DNA from: Cephalotus follicularis
Lineage: Eukaryota > Streptophyta > Magnoliopsida > Oxalidales > Cephalotaceae
DNA length: 64,000 bases
Assembly: GCA_001972305.1 (NCBI GenBank)
Contig: BDDD01000044.1
Span: forward strand, 62,001 to 126,000
Direction of reading: 5' to 3'
Part shown: positions 54,673 through 64,000 of the stretch, in pieces
How positions within the stretch are numbered: position 1 is the first letter of the stretch
Layout: each line of letters opens with the position of its first letter
Program-made: the position numbers and the translations under genes
Notes under the pieces: model-generated
Seen by the model: the letters and a program-made list of their open reading frames with translations, nothing else
Database searches by the model: none
Told to the model about the DNA's origin: nothing

Positions 54673-54814
54673 TGTAAAGCCCGAGATTTTCATTTATGTG
54701 TAATATTGCTTTTCCAATGTAATTTTACACCTTGTGTTAATGAGAATCGTGTTTTCCCTCTTTCCCGTGTTGAAATGTTGCAAGAAAGTGTGTTGTTGTG
54801 TGTTTTTGTGCAGG

Positions 54815-54930
54815 GGCAGCCGACTGGACCCTTGCTGAGGTGAGGCAGCCAGCTGCTATGAGGAAGCAGCAGGCTGGTGGGAGTGTCGGCAGAAACAGCC
54901 GACTGCAAAGCCCAGGCAGTCGACTACCAT
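54815..54930. repeat. GTCGAC palindrome cluster 1 in the 3' LTR of D
   Basis: It is as 47738-47875, but one 21-bp unit is missing between the first two sites. Confidence 0.8.
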
Positions 54931-55273
54931 GCGCCAGATAGCCCACGTGCTGTCTGCCTTAAGTGACATAAAGTGGGGTGTTTTGGTTTTTATTGCAGAT
55001 GGCAGGGAGGGGGCCGGGTCTCTATCCATAAAACCCAGCCTTTCTCTCCTCTTTCTCCATCATTCTTTGTGTTTTCAAGAGATTTCTTGTGAGTTTGAGA
55101 GTGGAAGTGTGTGTGTGTTGTTGCTACGGAGCTTGTGTGTTGGAACCGTGAAGCTTGGAGGCTTGACAGTGGGAGTCCGGACCTGTGGAAGGTTGCTGGA
55201 CGTGTTGGGGTTGCAAGAGCTTCGGATTTAGACATAAAGAGGTGGATTTCAACTCCTAACTTGGAGTTCTAAG

Positions 55274-56511
55274 GTAGGGGGAAGTCGTTTTTGCAACATA
55301 ATTTCAATTGATAATGTTTTTGATGAAATAAAATGCATGTTTATGTTATATTGTGAGCTTGGAATGTGTATGTGCATAAATATGTCGTTTTGGGTTGTGT
55401 TGGGTGTGTGATTGTGGCTGTTTTAGCAGCTGGTTTTTACACCTCCTGCAGAATCCAGCCGACTACCCACCTTGGGCAGTCGACTGCCTATGGGTCCAGC
55501 CGACTGTTCTTGGGAGGCCAGTCGACTACCCATGTTCGTTTCCAGAAAATGTCTGCAGGGGTTGTGTAGTCGACTGGTGTAGGTCAACAGCCGACTGTGG
55601 GAGTGTTGACAGCCAACTGTCCTGAGGGCCAGCCGACTGTCAAGTGAGAACAGCCGACTGTCTAGATAGACAGCCGACTGCCAGTGGTGGGCAGCCGGCT
55701 GTTGGGGGCCTGTTTTGCCCGTGAACATATGTATGCATCGTGTATTGTGATGTTTTGCTTCGTGAAGCTTTATAAGCTGTTTTGGGTATTGTGATTATTG
55801 AGTATGAACTGTTATAACACATTTCTGGAAGTGCATTGTAGTTAATGAAAAATCATTACTTTACACGAAATTATATGTTTTAAGAAATATATATTTTCGA
55901 ACCGTGAAAATGGCTTCCAAAAACACCCTGAACTGAGTTTTGGGATATTGAAAACTGTGAACCGTGACATCGTGAAAATGAGTTTGTTTTCAGGTATTTT
56001 GTTTTATTTGAGCATCGAGATGATTGTGATTGTGATTGAGCTTGACTGTGATTGCTGATTATGATTTTGATTGTGGCCGTACTAGTTGCGTGGCGGAGAT
56101 GCCAGCGATGACTAGTGGTCTGGTCGACTCAGGGGCCAGGAGTTGGCTGGGTGACTTACTGTATTGTGACCTGCTTCGTGCCATCCGGAGTCGGGGCCGA
56201 TGTCGGGATGTACGACATCGGGGCCAGGAGTTGGCGACGCTCTTCGTACCCACCGTGTACCGTGAACCGTGAACCGAGTATTGTGTAGTCCTTTGGACTT
56301 GTTTGAGACCGTGCATCGTGATATTGTGACATCGTGAATACTGTGATATCATGACATCGTGTTTTGGGCATATGCATATCTATATTTATATATATGCATC
56401 GAGATATAGTATATACTGCATCCACTGCATTCATGCTTGGTTTTATTGATCTTCTGTTGTTTTTATGACTTTGGGCGAGTGAGGACAAAGGCTAAGCCCC
56501 TACTGTTGCAG
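55274..56511 (+). other. Predicted LTR intron in the 3' LTR of D
   Basis: The same donor-like TCTAAG|GTAGGGGG and acceptor-like TACTGTTGCAG|AT are present as in the 5' LTR. Inference only. Confidence 0.4.
55455..55697. repeat. GTCGAC palindrome array (cluster 2) in the 3' LTR of D
   Basis: It is as 48398-48705, but lacks three consecutive units (20+21+22 = 63 bp) after the site at 55673. Confidence 0.88.
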
Positions 56512-56892
56512 ATCGATGCTGCGTTTCGAATATCGCCGGGCATGGACGTATCGGACTGTGAAATGACGGAGTTGTATGCTTTAAGTGCTTTGTTAAGCAG
56601 TGTAGCGAACATGTTGTACTTTGGTTTTTGTACTAATGTTTTGCTATTGTTGTTGTATCAACTTTGGATCATGCTCCGCTTGTGGGCTTTTTATCTATGT
56701 TTTACCGTGGATGTTGTGCGAATCTAGCGGTATGGGACGCATGGTTCCGTTTGTTTTCAGCTTATATTATAGATGCTTCCGCAAGATGATGTCTGTTTAA
56801 AAGTTTTAAATTTTATCGTTCTTTGTATAAGCTGGATATCTGTTAAATTGCCATGTTGTATGTTGTTAATGCGAGCGGGGTGTGACAGTAAT

Positions 56893-56960
56893 CCTGTTTT
56901 TACCAAACTTCAAACACATTCAACATACTTAATATAATCATCGCTATAAAGCAGAAAAAG
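56893..56960 (-). other. Short copia L remnant or junction before element G
   Basis: This AT-rich DNA continues the copia L flank after the second GTAAT. Homology to the 3' LTR of G begins at about 56961, without the expected TGTAATGTCC start, so the exact border between L and G cannot be placed. Confidence 0.45.
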
Positions 56961-58369
56961 AATAGCACCCGGCACCATTTAGAAGCGCCAGACGCTTCAC
57001 AAATAAAAAGAGGGATAGATGAGAGAATGGGAGAGAGAACCAGAGAGAGTGGTAGAGAGAGGCATTGACCACGCCGGAGAAGACGACGCCGAGAAGGACA
57101 GAGCTGGCCAGACAGAGCCACCACCACCGATGGTAACCTCCCTTCCCTCTTCTTCTCTTTTCTTTCCTTTTCTCCCCGTCACTGCCGCCATCACTATCGT
57201 GCGTTCCACCGCTGGAATTTTCACGGTAGGAGGACGGTCTTTGTCCCGTGGACCAGCTACGCCCATTTTGGTGTCTGTCAAGGCATGGTTTGCCCGGAAT
57301 CGACAGGAGTTAGTCGAATGAGTTAACTTAGTCGATCTAGCTTGCTGTCAACGGCGAGCTACGCCGAGTCACGGTGAGTTACGGTCACCAGTGGGTTGAC
57401 TGCAAGTTTTGGAGGCTGGATATGGTGTGATTGGAGCTAGACCAACAGGTCGGAGCTCCGGCGAAGCGAATCCACGCCGAGTCTTGGCGGGTTACTTGTG
57501 GAAACGCCTTAAGCTGACTGTTTATGACACTTTTGTGTAGTGGCCAGAATTGTGGATGTTCGGCGAGTCAACTCAGTGAGTTGAATCACTTCCGGCTATG
57601 ACCGTGCGATTCCGTGGCGAGTCGCGAAGGTTCTTCGGCAACATTGTATTGATCGGCCCATTTAGAGGCTGTTTGTGGAGTGGCCGGAGTCTCGATGTGT
57701 CGGGTAGAATTTGGCCTGAACTCTGGTGACAACGATTTGTATTTGCTACCTGTGTGTAAGTCCTAACGGAAAGTGTGATAGTTATTACAGTGACACAATG
57801 AGAGAAAGAGAACTCTGTTGACAAAAGATAGTGCTATGCTCGTGACAACGAGTGAAGCTTAGAGGAGGTGGCAATTCGTGGATTCCGCTGCAAGTCCTCC
57901 CAACTCACAAGGTCAGCTGTTAAGAGGTAGGTATACATATGCTCCAACGGTATATACCCAGATTACTATGGGCTTGATCCCCTTCGTATACACCGGCAAG
58001 GGACGGTAATATACGAATGGTAGATCACTAGAGTACAGATATGCTACTTTACTTGCATTCATGCATTTTGAATGGATTGTACGGTTTGATATGCTATTCA
58101 TTGATGATTGTGTGCTAAATGGATTATTACGGTTATGCATGATTGATTATATTGTATGAGACTAAACGAGATAACCCATTCATGACCCTCATCTTTGTCA
58201 TGAAGATCATGAATGGTAGACCACATCATATGGTATGGATATGGTATGCGTGGACCTACGGTATGCACTGTGTGGTCAATGTTATTACATGGTGAGTGTG
58301 TAAACAGTGGAATGGATCTTATGGATCGTACGGTCATGGATCATGCGGTAACGGATATGGAATGGTCTG

Positions 58370-58510
58370 AAATGGTTATGGGATGGCCATGGTTATGGTT
58401 ACGGATGGTCATGGTTATGGTTACGAATGACCATGGTTATGGTTACGGATGGCCATGGTTATGGTTATGGATGGCTATGGCTATGATTACGGATGGCTAT
58501 GGATGATTGT
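58370..58510. repeat. Tandem GGTTATGG-type repeat in the LTR of G
   Basis: Units of about 24 bp or multiples of 6 bp, built on ATGGTTATGGTTACGG and ATGGCCATGG, repeat about six times. Confidence 0.85.
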
Positions 58511-58552
58511 TGATTTCATGACTTAAGGAACTGTGTACGGGTATAATGGACA

Positions 58553-58765
58553 AGTGACCGACCGAATGACTGAATGAATGAATGATTGACCGAATGAATC
58601 GAATGAATGAATCACCGTCCGAATGACTGAATGAATGAATGAATGATCGACCGAATGAACCGAATGAATGAATGATCGACCGAATGAATGGAAGCGATTG
58701 AATGAATGACCGAGTGAATGACTGAATGATTGAATGATCGACTAGGTGAATGAATGACCGATTCA
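58553..58765. repeat. GAAT/GACC tetranucleotide-derived repeat in the LTR of G
   Basis: Runs of GAAT alternate with GACC, GACT and GATC; a longer unit of about 55-60 bp (GACCGAATGAAT ... AATGAATGAATGA) can be seen repeating. Open frames across it are repeat artefacts. Confidence 0.85.
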
Positions 58766-58771
58766 AAAGGG

Positions 58772-59403
58772 GATTGCATTGATTGATTGAACCAGGACCT
58801 TCGAGGAACTAGGATTGCATTGATTTATTGAAGCAGGACCTTCGAGGAACTAGGATTGCATTGATTGATTGAACCAGGACCTTCGAGGAACTTGGATTGC
58901 ATTGATTTATTGAAGCAGGACGTTCGAGGAACTGGGATTGCATTGATTGATTGAACCAGGACCTTCAAGGAATGGGGATTGCATTGATTGATTAAACCAG
59001 GACCTTTGACGAACCGGGATTGCATTGATTTATTGAACCAGGACCTTCGAGGAACTGGGATTGCATTGATTGATTGAAACCAGGACCTTCGACGAACTAG
59101 GATTGCATTGATTGATTGAACCATGACCTTCGAGGAACTGGGATTTCATTGATTGATTGAACCAGGACCTTCGAGGAACTGGGATTGCAGTCATTGATTG
59201 AAACCATGACCTTCGACGAACTGTGATTGCATTGATTGATTGAACTAGGACCTTCGAGGAACTGGGATTGCATTTATTGATTGAACCAGGACCTTCGAGG
59301 AGCTGGAAATGCATTGATTGATTGAAACCAGGACGTTCGAGGAAATGGGATTGCATTGATTGATTGAAACCAGGACCCTCGAGGAACTGGGATTGCATTG
59401 AAT
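58772..59403. repeat. 41-bp minisatellite, 15 copies, in the LTR of G
   Basis: A 41-bp unit starts GATTGCATTGATTGATTGAA and continues with CCAGGACCTTCGAGGAACTGG. It is repeated 15 times plus a partial copy; four copies are 42 bp, giving 619 bp to 59390. Copies differ at a few places. A 170-codon minus-strand frame over the region is a by-product. Confidence 0.95.
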
Positions 59404-60589
59404 TGTTATGGTATGTGTTATTATGGATTGCATTGTTATGGTTTATATTGTTATGGATCGAATCGTAATGAAACAAAGGGTTATGGATCATACGGTCATG
59501 GATCGTATGGTTAAGAATGGCTATGATATGGTCACGGGTCATATCGTTATGGATCGTAATGGTCCGGATTAGGATGGTGTATGGATATTGATAGTGGCTG
59601 TAACTAGAGAGACTAGTGTTAGCAAAGTTCCATCTTCTCTTCCCTGTTCTACTTACAAATGTTACTCTAGTATGTCAGTAGAGTGAGGACCTCTGTCTAG
59701 ACGCCAAGAGCGCCTAGCCTGTTATCTCGGCAAGGAAGGCCGAGAAGAACATATATGCTCTGGAAGGTCTTTGGAATGATATGGACGTCGAATGATAATG
59801 GAATTGTGTTGGGATCATATGGATATGGTTATCGAATCGTGACAACTATGTATAAATGGCATATTTCTAAATGCTAGTTTTCATAGCATGGTTTATATTG
59901 TTTCTCATGCATACATCTCTCTCATATTGTACACATATCTGCTGCACTTTTATACGTTTCTTGCATATGTATATCCTACACAACCTTCGGGTTGCTGACC
60001 CATTGCATTGTATTGTAATGTAATGGGTCAGGTTCAGGTCCAGGTGACGCGCAGCAGTGATCAGCCAGGTTAAATCGTAGGGTAAGGATCTACATCTCCT
60101 CCGACCTACTTTGCATAAATTTGATATTGTAAAAGAAAAAATAATGGAAAATGGTTGTCTTTTTGGTTCTTGTATATGAGACAACTCTAAAGATGAAATA
60201 AAGATATGTTTTATTTTTGTATATGACCTGCCGGCTTGTGGCAGTGCTTGATTTATATGAGTGTTGATGTAAAGGATATGGATGGGACCTACTACTGTCA
60301 TTATTGTTGATTCCTCCTACGGGAGTGGGAAATTTTTGAGGGCTGAGCCAGTATATAAACTGTGGTTTCTTTACAGGGGGTTTAGTCTGATAAACGAATA
60401 CTTCATGCCCCATTTTTGGGATATTCCAAGAGTTATGATAAATTTATGATTGATTATTCCGCTTGCTTGACTTTGTTTTAAAGTTTTATAAACTTATAGC
60501 ACTTTTGAATATGGATATGAAATAACTGAATGGATGGTATCTCACGCGTCAGATCATGGGGGTTTACTCTCGCCGTTCGGGGCGTGACA

Positions 60590-61101
60590 GCTTGGTATTA
60601 GAGCCGGTCCTATACTGGATACGCCAGGATAGGGTCCTCGGCTACTAATATTGAGAATGATTGATTGAGTTAAAGCGCTATATTTGGAGTTACTGGAGTA
60701 GCGAAATGATAAGTGTTATATGAAGTTTCTTGGAATTATGGTTATAAAAGTGGATAGTTGACTTCTATCTCCTATACAAGGTAGAATATGGAAGGTCAAT
60801 GCGGAAGAACCGCAATGAGGAGATAGAGCCGGGCTGACGACCGGAGGGACCCGAGATGATAGAATTGTGGAAAAGGAAAGTGCAGCCCAAGAAGCAGAAC
60901 GTGTTGCTTCGGCTCAAGAGCGATGCATGGCATGATGACCAAATGGATGGGATGATGCAGTGACAAGCGGCTGCAAATTGACGGTAGTCGATGTGAGGCT
61001 AAGTTTACTGAGGATAGCACCTCATATGGAAGGCAAAGAAGATGGATGGCATTGTACCTCACATGTTTTAACCTAAGGGATCTCGAGGACGAGATTTCTC
61101 C
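60590..61101 (+). other. Interior of element G
   Basis: A PBS-like TGGTATTAGAGC (60593-60604) lies three bases after the LTR. An ATGGAAGGTCAATGCGG at 60788 sits where gag starts in D (ATGGACGGTCG) but is followed by a rapidly lost frame. The rest has no recognisable domain. This looks like a gag start joined by deletion to the 3' end of an element. Confidence 0.7.
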
Positions 61102-61114
61102 AAGGATGGGAGGA
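61102..61114 (+). promoter_or_regulatory. Polypurine tract of element G
   Basis: AAGGATGGGAGGA lies directly before TGTAATGTCCCGG, the 3' LTR start. Confidence 0.85.
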
Positions 61115-61476
61115 TGTAATGTCCCGGATATAATAATAATAATAATAGTGCCCGGTGCCATTTAGAGGCACCAGGCGCTGCACAAATAGAAAGAGGGATA
61201 GATGAGAGAACGGGAGAGAGAACCAGAGAAAGAGCGGCAGAGAGAGGCGTTGGGCGCGCCGGAGAAGACGACGCTTAGAAGCACAGAGCTGGCGTGACAC
61301 AGCCACCACCACCGACGGTAACCTCCTTTCCCTCTTCTTCTCTTTTCTTTCCTTTTCTCCCTATCACTGTCGCCATCACTTCCATGCGTTCCACCATTGG
61401 AATCGTCATGGTAGGAGGCCGGTCTTCGTCCCGGGGACCAGCTACGCCCATTTTGGTGTCTGTCAAGGCGTGGTTT
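61115..61476 (+). mobile_element. 3' LTR of element G, first 362 bp
   Basis: It starts TGTAATGTCCCGG, followed by an (ATA)n run. It parallels 56961-57290 until GGCGTGGTTT, where LTR H begins. The five bases before H, GGTTT (61472-61476), should recur after H outside the window. Confidence 0.88.
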
Positions 61477-61644
61477 TGTAATAACCGCAAATTCAATTCG
61501 TGTACATTGTAACATTGATTAATAAAATGTGCACTCATTTTAATTTAATATCCAATTATTATAATTTGTGATTAGTAATTGCTTGGGATGAATGGATGTA
61601 CAATTGGTGAAGTAACAAGCTAAGAAACCAAAAAACAGCCTTTG

Positions 61645-61772
61645 ACAGCCGACTGCCACAGGTGGCAGTCGACTTCCTGGTTTGTGAAGGGGCAGCCGAC
61701 TGTCACAGGGGAGCAGTAGACTGCCATATGCGTGTTGTGGGCAGTCGACTGCCAGTTGAAGATAGTCGACTG
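61645..61772. repeat. GTCGAC palindrome cluster 1 in LTR H
   Basis: CAGCCGACTG, CAGTCGACTT, CAGCCGACTG, CAGTAGACTG, CAGTCGACTG and TAGTCGACTG lie here. Distances are 20, 27, 21, 28 and 21 bp. The cluster starts 169 bp into the LTR. Confidence 0.85.
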
Positions 61773-62674
61773 GATTTGTACAGAACAGGTGTCTGTGCAT
61801 GCCTGTTAAACTGAACAAAGAGGAGATTGCATGGTGGGAAGGTGTCACATGAGATAGGAGCTGCCAGAGCATGCAAAAAGGCATGCTTGCATGTCCTCTA
61901 TTCCCTCTGCAACTTTCAGACCTGCAACCTGCAAGAATCAAAAGAGAGAAAGGTGAGAAAGAGGTGCATGTGAGAGAAAGAGAAATGTGAGAAAGTTGAG
62001 TAAATGAACTCTGGCGAATTCAAGGCTTATATCAACTGTTGAGTTGTGAGATGAGTGTTAGAAACACTGAATATTGAGGAGAGTTGCTGGAGATTATTGG
62101 AAGCTTGCATTGGAGGATTGAGAGAGCTCAAACAAGGAAGAGAATTGAAGCTTTGGAGTTCTTGGTAAGTCCTTAGTTCGAACTCACTGTTAAATGACGA
62201 TAATGTATCTAGGAGGAATATTGAATACCTTCTGTCAAACATGTTTAAGGTTAACAACTTTAGAATTTGATTTAAAATGGTAAGGGAAAGAAGTAGGAAT
62301 GTGAATATGGAAGCTTAGAAAATTTTAATGATTCTAATTCGAATTGTAATTGTTGGTTAGTTGTATTATGTCTATTGATTTCCTTAAAGTATAGTCATAC
62401 CTCTGTCAACACATTAAGATCATAGGATCCGAATTTGAATAATAGTTGACATAGAGCTCAAAAGAAGTTGTAAAATGGATTAAGGGATTGGTAATAGGCG
62501 ACTCTTGAAGTAGTAATTGTATCTCATAATTAGAAACCTACTGGTACTGATGCATGTGTCCATAAACATGCACGTTTAGATTATATTCTGCTGAATTGAA
62601 ACATTGTTGGTGAAAGAGACTTGGAAACTCAAAGAGAAAGATCATTCCAATTGATCTTGGGATAGCGATTTAAG

Positions 62675-63664
62675 GTAGGGGTAGTGATATGTTATGAAAG
62701 ATATTTTATGCATATTATGTATGTTATTTTCTGTATGATTGCATGTGTGAAATTGGACATTGAATTGCATACAAACTGCTACTGCCTACATTTTCTGGGC
62801 AGAAGCAGTCGACTGTTCTTCATGACAGTCGACTACTCAACCCTATCCAGTCGATTGCCAAGGCAAAGCAGTCGACTACTCAACCAAAGCAGTCGACCAT
62901 TATTGTCTTGTATATGCTACCCTATCCAGTCGATTGCAACGATCGAATGAACTATGTGCTATATGCACAATTCATGGTTTAACCATCATTTTCAAATGAA
63001 AACTATTGTTTACAAGGAACTACTGATTTTATCACCTACTGTTTTATTACCTACTGTTTGTTTCCAAGTGGAAACCACTACTGTAGTGATATCGTTTCCT
63101 TATATGAGATGTACGATCACTGAAATGTTATATGTTTCTAAAGAAAACATTTTATATTGCATATCATATATATATGTAATATTATTGAACTGAATTGACT
63201 GATTGATTGTCTATGCATACCGTGGACGAGTGATGGGAAGATATCACCGATTACGGCGGTGAGCCTACGTGCCAGGAGTTGGCTAGTGCTTATTCACCAT
63301 ACTGATCTGCATCGCAGACCGTGCACTGTTATCTGTCCGCTAAATGCCGGCAGCACTGTTTACCTCCTATCATCAGCGAAGTTGGGGTGATAGCTAGGTG
63401 GCTCGACATAGGCTAGGGGTTAGCGACGTCTTGAGCCCAATACTGGTCTTCGGACAAACCACTGGACTGATTGATTGTACCCTTGTGCGGTATTCTTGCA
63501 TATGGATTGTCTATGGTCACTTGGCATGTTTGCTTATATATTGGCACACTGAAATGTTATTTTAAATATAAATTGTCATACATGTTGCATTCATATATTC
63601 CTTAGCATGGATTATCTTCCCACTTAGCCAAGTGAGGACAACGGCTAACCCCCTACAATTTCAG
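62675..63664 (+). other. Predicted LTR intron in H
   Basis: The donor-like TTTAAG|GTAGGGGTAG matches D and N. A stronger consensus donor, TTG|GTAAGT at 62165, follows a GGAGTTC exon-like end and could be used instead. The acceptor-like box CCCTACAATTTCAG ends at 63664. Inference only. Confidence 0.4.
62803..62940. repeat. GTCGAC palindrome cluster 2 in LTR H
   Basis: CAGTCGACTG, CAGTCGACTA, CAGTCGATTG, CAGTCGACTA, CAGTCGACCA and CAGTCGATTG lie here at distances of 20, 22, 21, 21 and 37 bp. The cluster lies downstream of the donor-like site. Confidence 0.85.
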
Positions 63665-64000
63665 ATTAAGCGAAGAGACCGGAATTACTGCTGAAGCTTG
63701 GAGAGCTTCTAGCTTCGACTTAAGGTTGTTGTTTTGTTATGATGTACTGTAACTTGTATTGTATCGAATGAATCACACTCTGTGTATTGTTGTATTTTTT
63801 CCTTATGTTAAGGATATTGTTAAATTGTACCCGCACGTAGCATGGGATACGTGCGGATGCCTTATATTATAATCCAGTTTTAACTGCTTTCGCTTATGTA
63901 TTTGATTTGTTATGCGAATGCTGGATTATTATTCTTATGCTTCTTTCTGATATCTCCATATATGCTTGTCTTAACGTAAACCGAAATAATAGGGTGTGAC

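Larger units (their letters stand above)
47594..56887 (+). mobile_element. Element D: most complete Tekay chromovirus in the window
   Basis: The 9.3-kb element has LTRs of 2318 and 2215 bp. It is flanked by GTAAT at 47589-47593 and 56888-56892. A PBS, gag, protease, RT, RNase H, integrase with chromodomain-like tail and PPT are all present in order. The LTRs are very alike apart from two clean array deletions, so insertion was relatively recent. About six stops plus two frameshifts (an extra C near 50135 and an 11-bp duplication at 53481-53502) disable it. Confidence 0.96.
54673..56887 (+). mobile_element. 3' LTR of element D
   Basis: The 2215-bp LTR runs from TGTAAAGCCCGAG to GGGTGTGACA. 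It matches the 5' LTR closely. Main differences are a 21-bp and a 63-bp loss of palindrome units and a deletion of about 20 bp near 56008. It carries CATAAAAC (55027), donor-like GGTAGGGG (55274) and an acceptor-like box ending at 56511. Confidence 0.94.
37093..56960 (-). mobile_element. Copia L: Ty1/copia 3' part, host of insertions F, K, E and D
   Basis: The minus-strand copia has its own sequence in 37093-37682, 40461-41107, 43469-44014, 47363-47593 and 56893 to about 56960. Its 3' LTR has TGTTGA..TCAACA ends, the PPT is AAAAAGGGGGAGAT, and the C-terminal RNase H ends in a clear stop. The left flank ACCAC (37088-37092) is a candidate duplication. Most of pol, gag and the 5' LTR are absent: L homology fades before G begins, so the upstream half is deleted or very diverged. 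Confidence 0.8.
56961..60589 (+). mobile_element. 5' LTR of element G
   Basis: It shares a first block of about 360 bp with the 3' LTR at 61115: GAGAGAGAACCAGAGA, GACCACGCCGGAGAAGACG and TTTTGGTGTCTGTCAAGG. It contains a GC-rich leader (to about 57480), donor-like GAG|GTAGGTATAC at about 57926, three kinds of tandem repeat (58370-59403) and GAGTGAGGACCTCTG at about 59680, resembling the acceptor box of other LTRs. There is no GTCGAC array. Confidence 0.8.
56961..61476 (+). mobile_element. Element G: LARD-like non-coding LTR element with a giant LTR
   Basis: The 5' LTR (about 3.6 kb, ends GGCGTGACA at 60589) is followed by a PBS, only 525 bp of interior, a PPT and the start of the 3' LTR (61115). 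The 3' LTR is cut after about 360 bp by LTR H. No gag or pol domain is recognisable, so it would rely on other elements' proteins. The left end and TSD are not resolved. Confidence 0.85.
61477..64000 (+). mobile_element. LTR H, to the window end
   Basis: It starts TGTAATAACCGC, and the window stops at AGGGTGTGAC, one base short of the expected CA end. At least 2524 bp, with the layout of D and N: palindrome cluster 1, donor-like sites (TTG|GTAAGT at 62165 and TAAG|GTAGGGG at 62675), cluster 2, a GTGCCAGGAGTTGGC block (63269) and the acceptor box AAGTGAGGACAACGGCTAAC ... TTTCAG (ends 63664). Whether it is solo or the 5' LTR of a full element cannot be seen. Confidence 0.9.

Noticed and set aside
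59030-59542. 170-codon minus-strand open frame
   Set aside because: It is a translation of the 41-bp minisatellite; the repeated INQCNP-like words are repeat artefacts.
60593-60604. tRNA-like TGGTATTAGAGC as a tRNA gene piece
   Set aside because: It is only the primer-binding site of G. No cloverleaf or further tRNA sequence is present. The same holds for the sites in A, B and D.

Overview
The window looks like gene-poor plant (probably eudicot) heterochromatin. Nearly every base belongs to nested LTR retrotransposons, with no host gene, rRNA or tRNA gene that I can support. The calls rest on Ty3/gypsy polyproteins of the chromovirus Tekay/Del type and the Athila type, Ty1/copia RNase H pieces, primer-binding sites (PBS) matching plant initiator-Met tRNA, polypurine tracts (PPT), and long TG...CA LTRs with exact 5-bp target-site duplications (TSD). 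The species cannot be named from the sequence.

Layout. 1-3762: truncated LTR-like DNA and tandem repeats. 3763-8578: Ty1/copia remains, including two related copia LTRs in opposite orientation whose 3' ends face each other near 6050 (element I is the minus-strand member). 8579-36309: element C (Athila-like, minus strand), inserted in the RNase H of copia I and itself split by element A (11074-24002, plus, Tekay, TSD TCCTC) and element B (24198-33169, minus, Tekay, TSD ATCTC). A carries solo LTR N (17824-20566, TSD AGTAT) inside its integrase. 36310-37092: start of LTR M. From 37093: copia L (minus), whose 3' LTR is split by solo LTRs F (37683-40455, TSD GTTTG) and K (41108-43463, TSD CTTTG), whose RNase H is split by solo LTR E (44015-47357, TSD ATGTA), and which also contains element D (47594-56887, plus, TSD GTAAT), the most complete element here. 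About 56961-61474: element G, with a very long LTR and only 525 bp of interior. 61477-64000: LTR H, inserted in the 3' LTR of G and running to the window edge.

How the parts work. In a live element the LTR supplies promoter and RNA ends, gag makes the particle, and pol (protease, RT, RNase H, integrase) copies and inserts the DNA. Every copy here is broken by stops, frameshifts or deletions, so any movement would depend on proteins supplied in trans.

The most unusual signal is in the LTRs. At least ten LTR families, from Tekay, Athila and copia alike, carry arrays of short palindromes centred on GTCGAC, repeated about every 21 bp (mostly 20-22). Two 'dialects' exist: CAGTCGACTG and (A/G)CGTCGACG(T/C), each able to form a perfect 10-bp palindrome. 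In D, N, B and H a first cluster lies 145-330 bp into the LTR, ahead of a TATA-like box in D, N and B. A second cluster lies inside what looks like a conserved LTR intron (donor G|GTAGGG, acceptor box ending ..CAG|AT). Unit number differs between the two LTRs of A, B and D by whole ~21-bp steps, so the arrays turn over.
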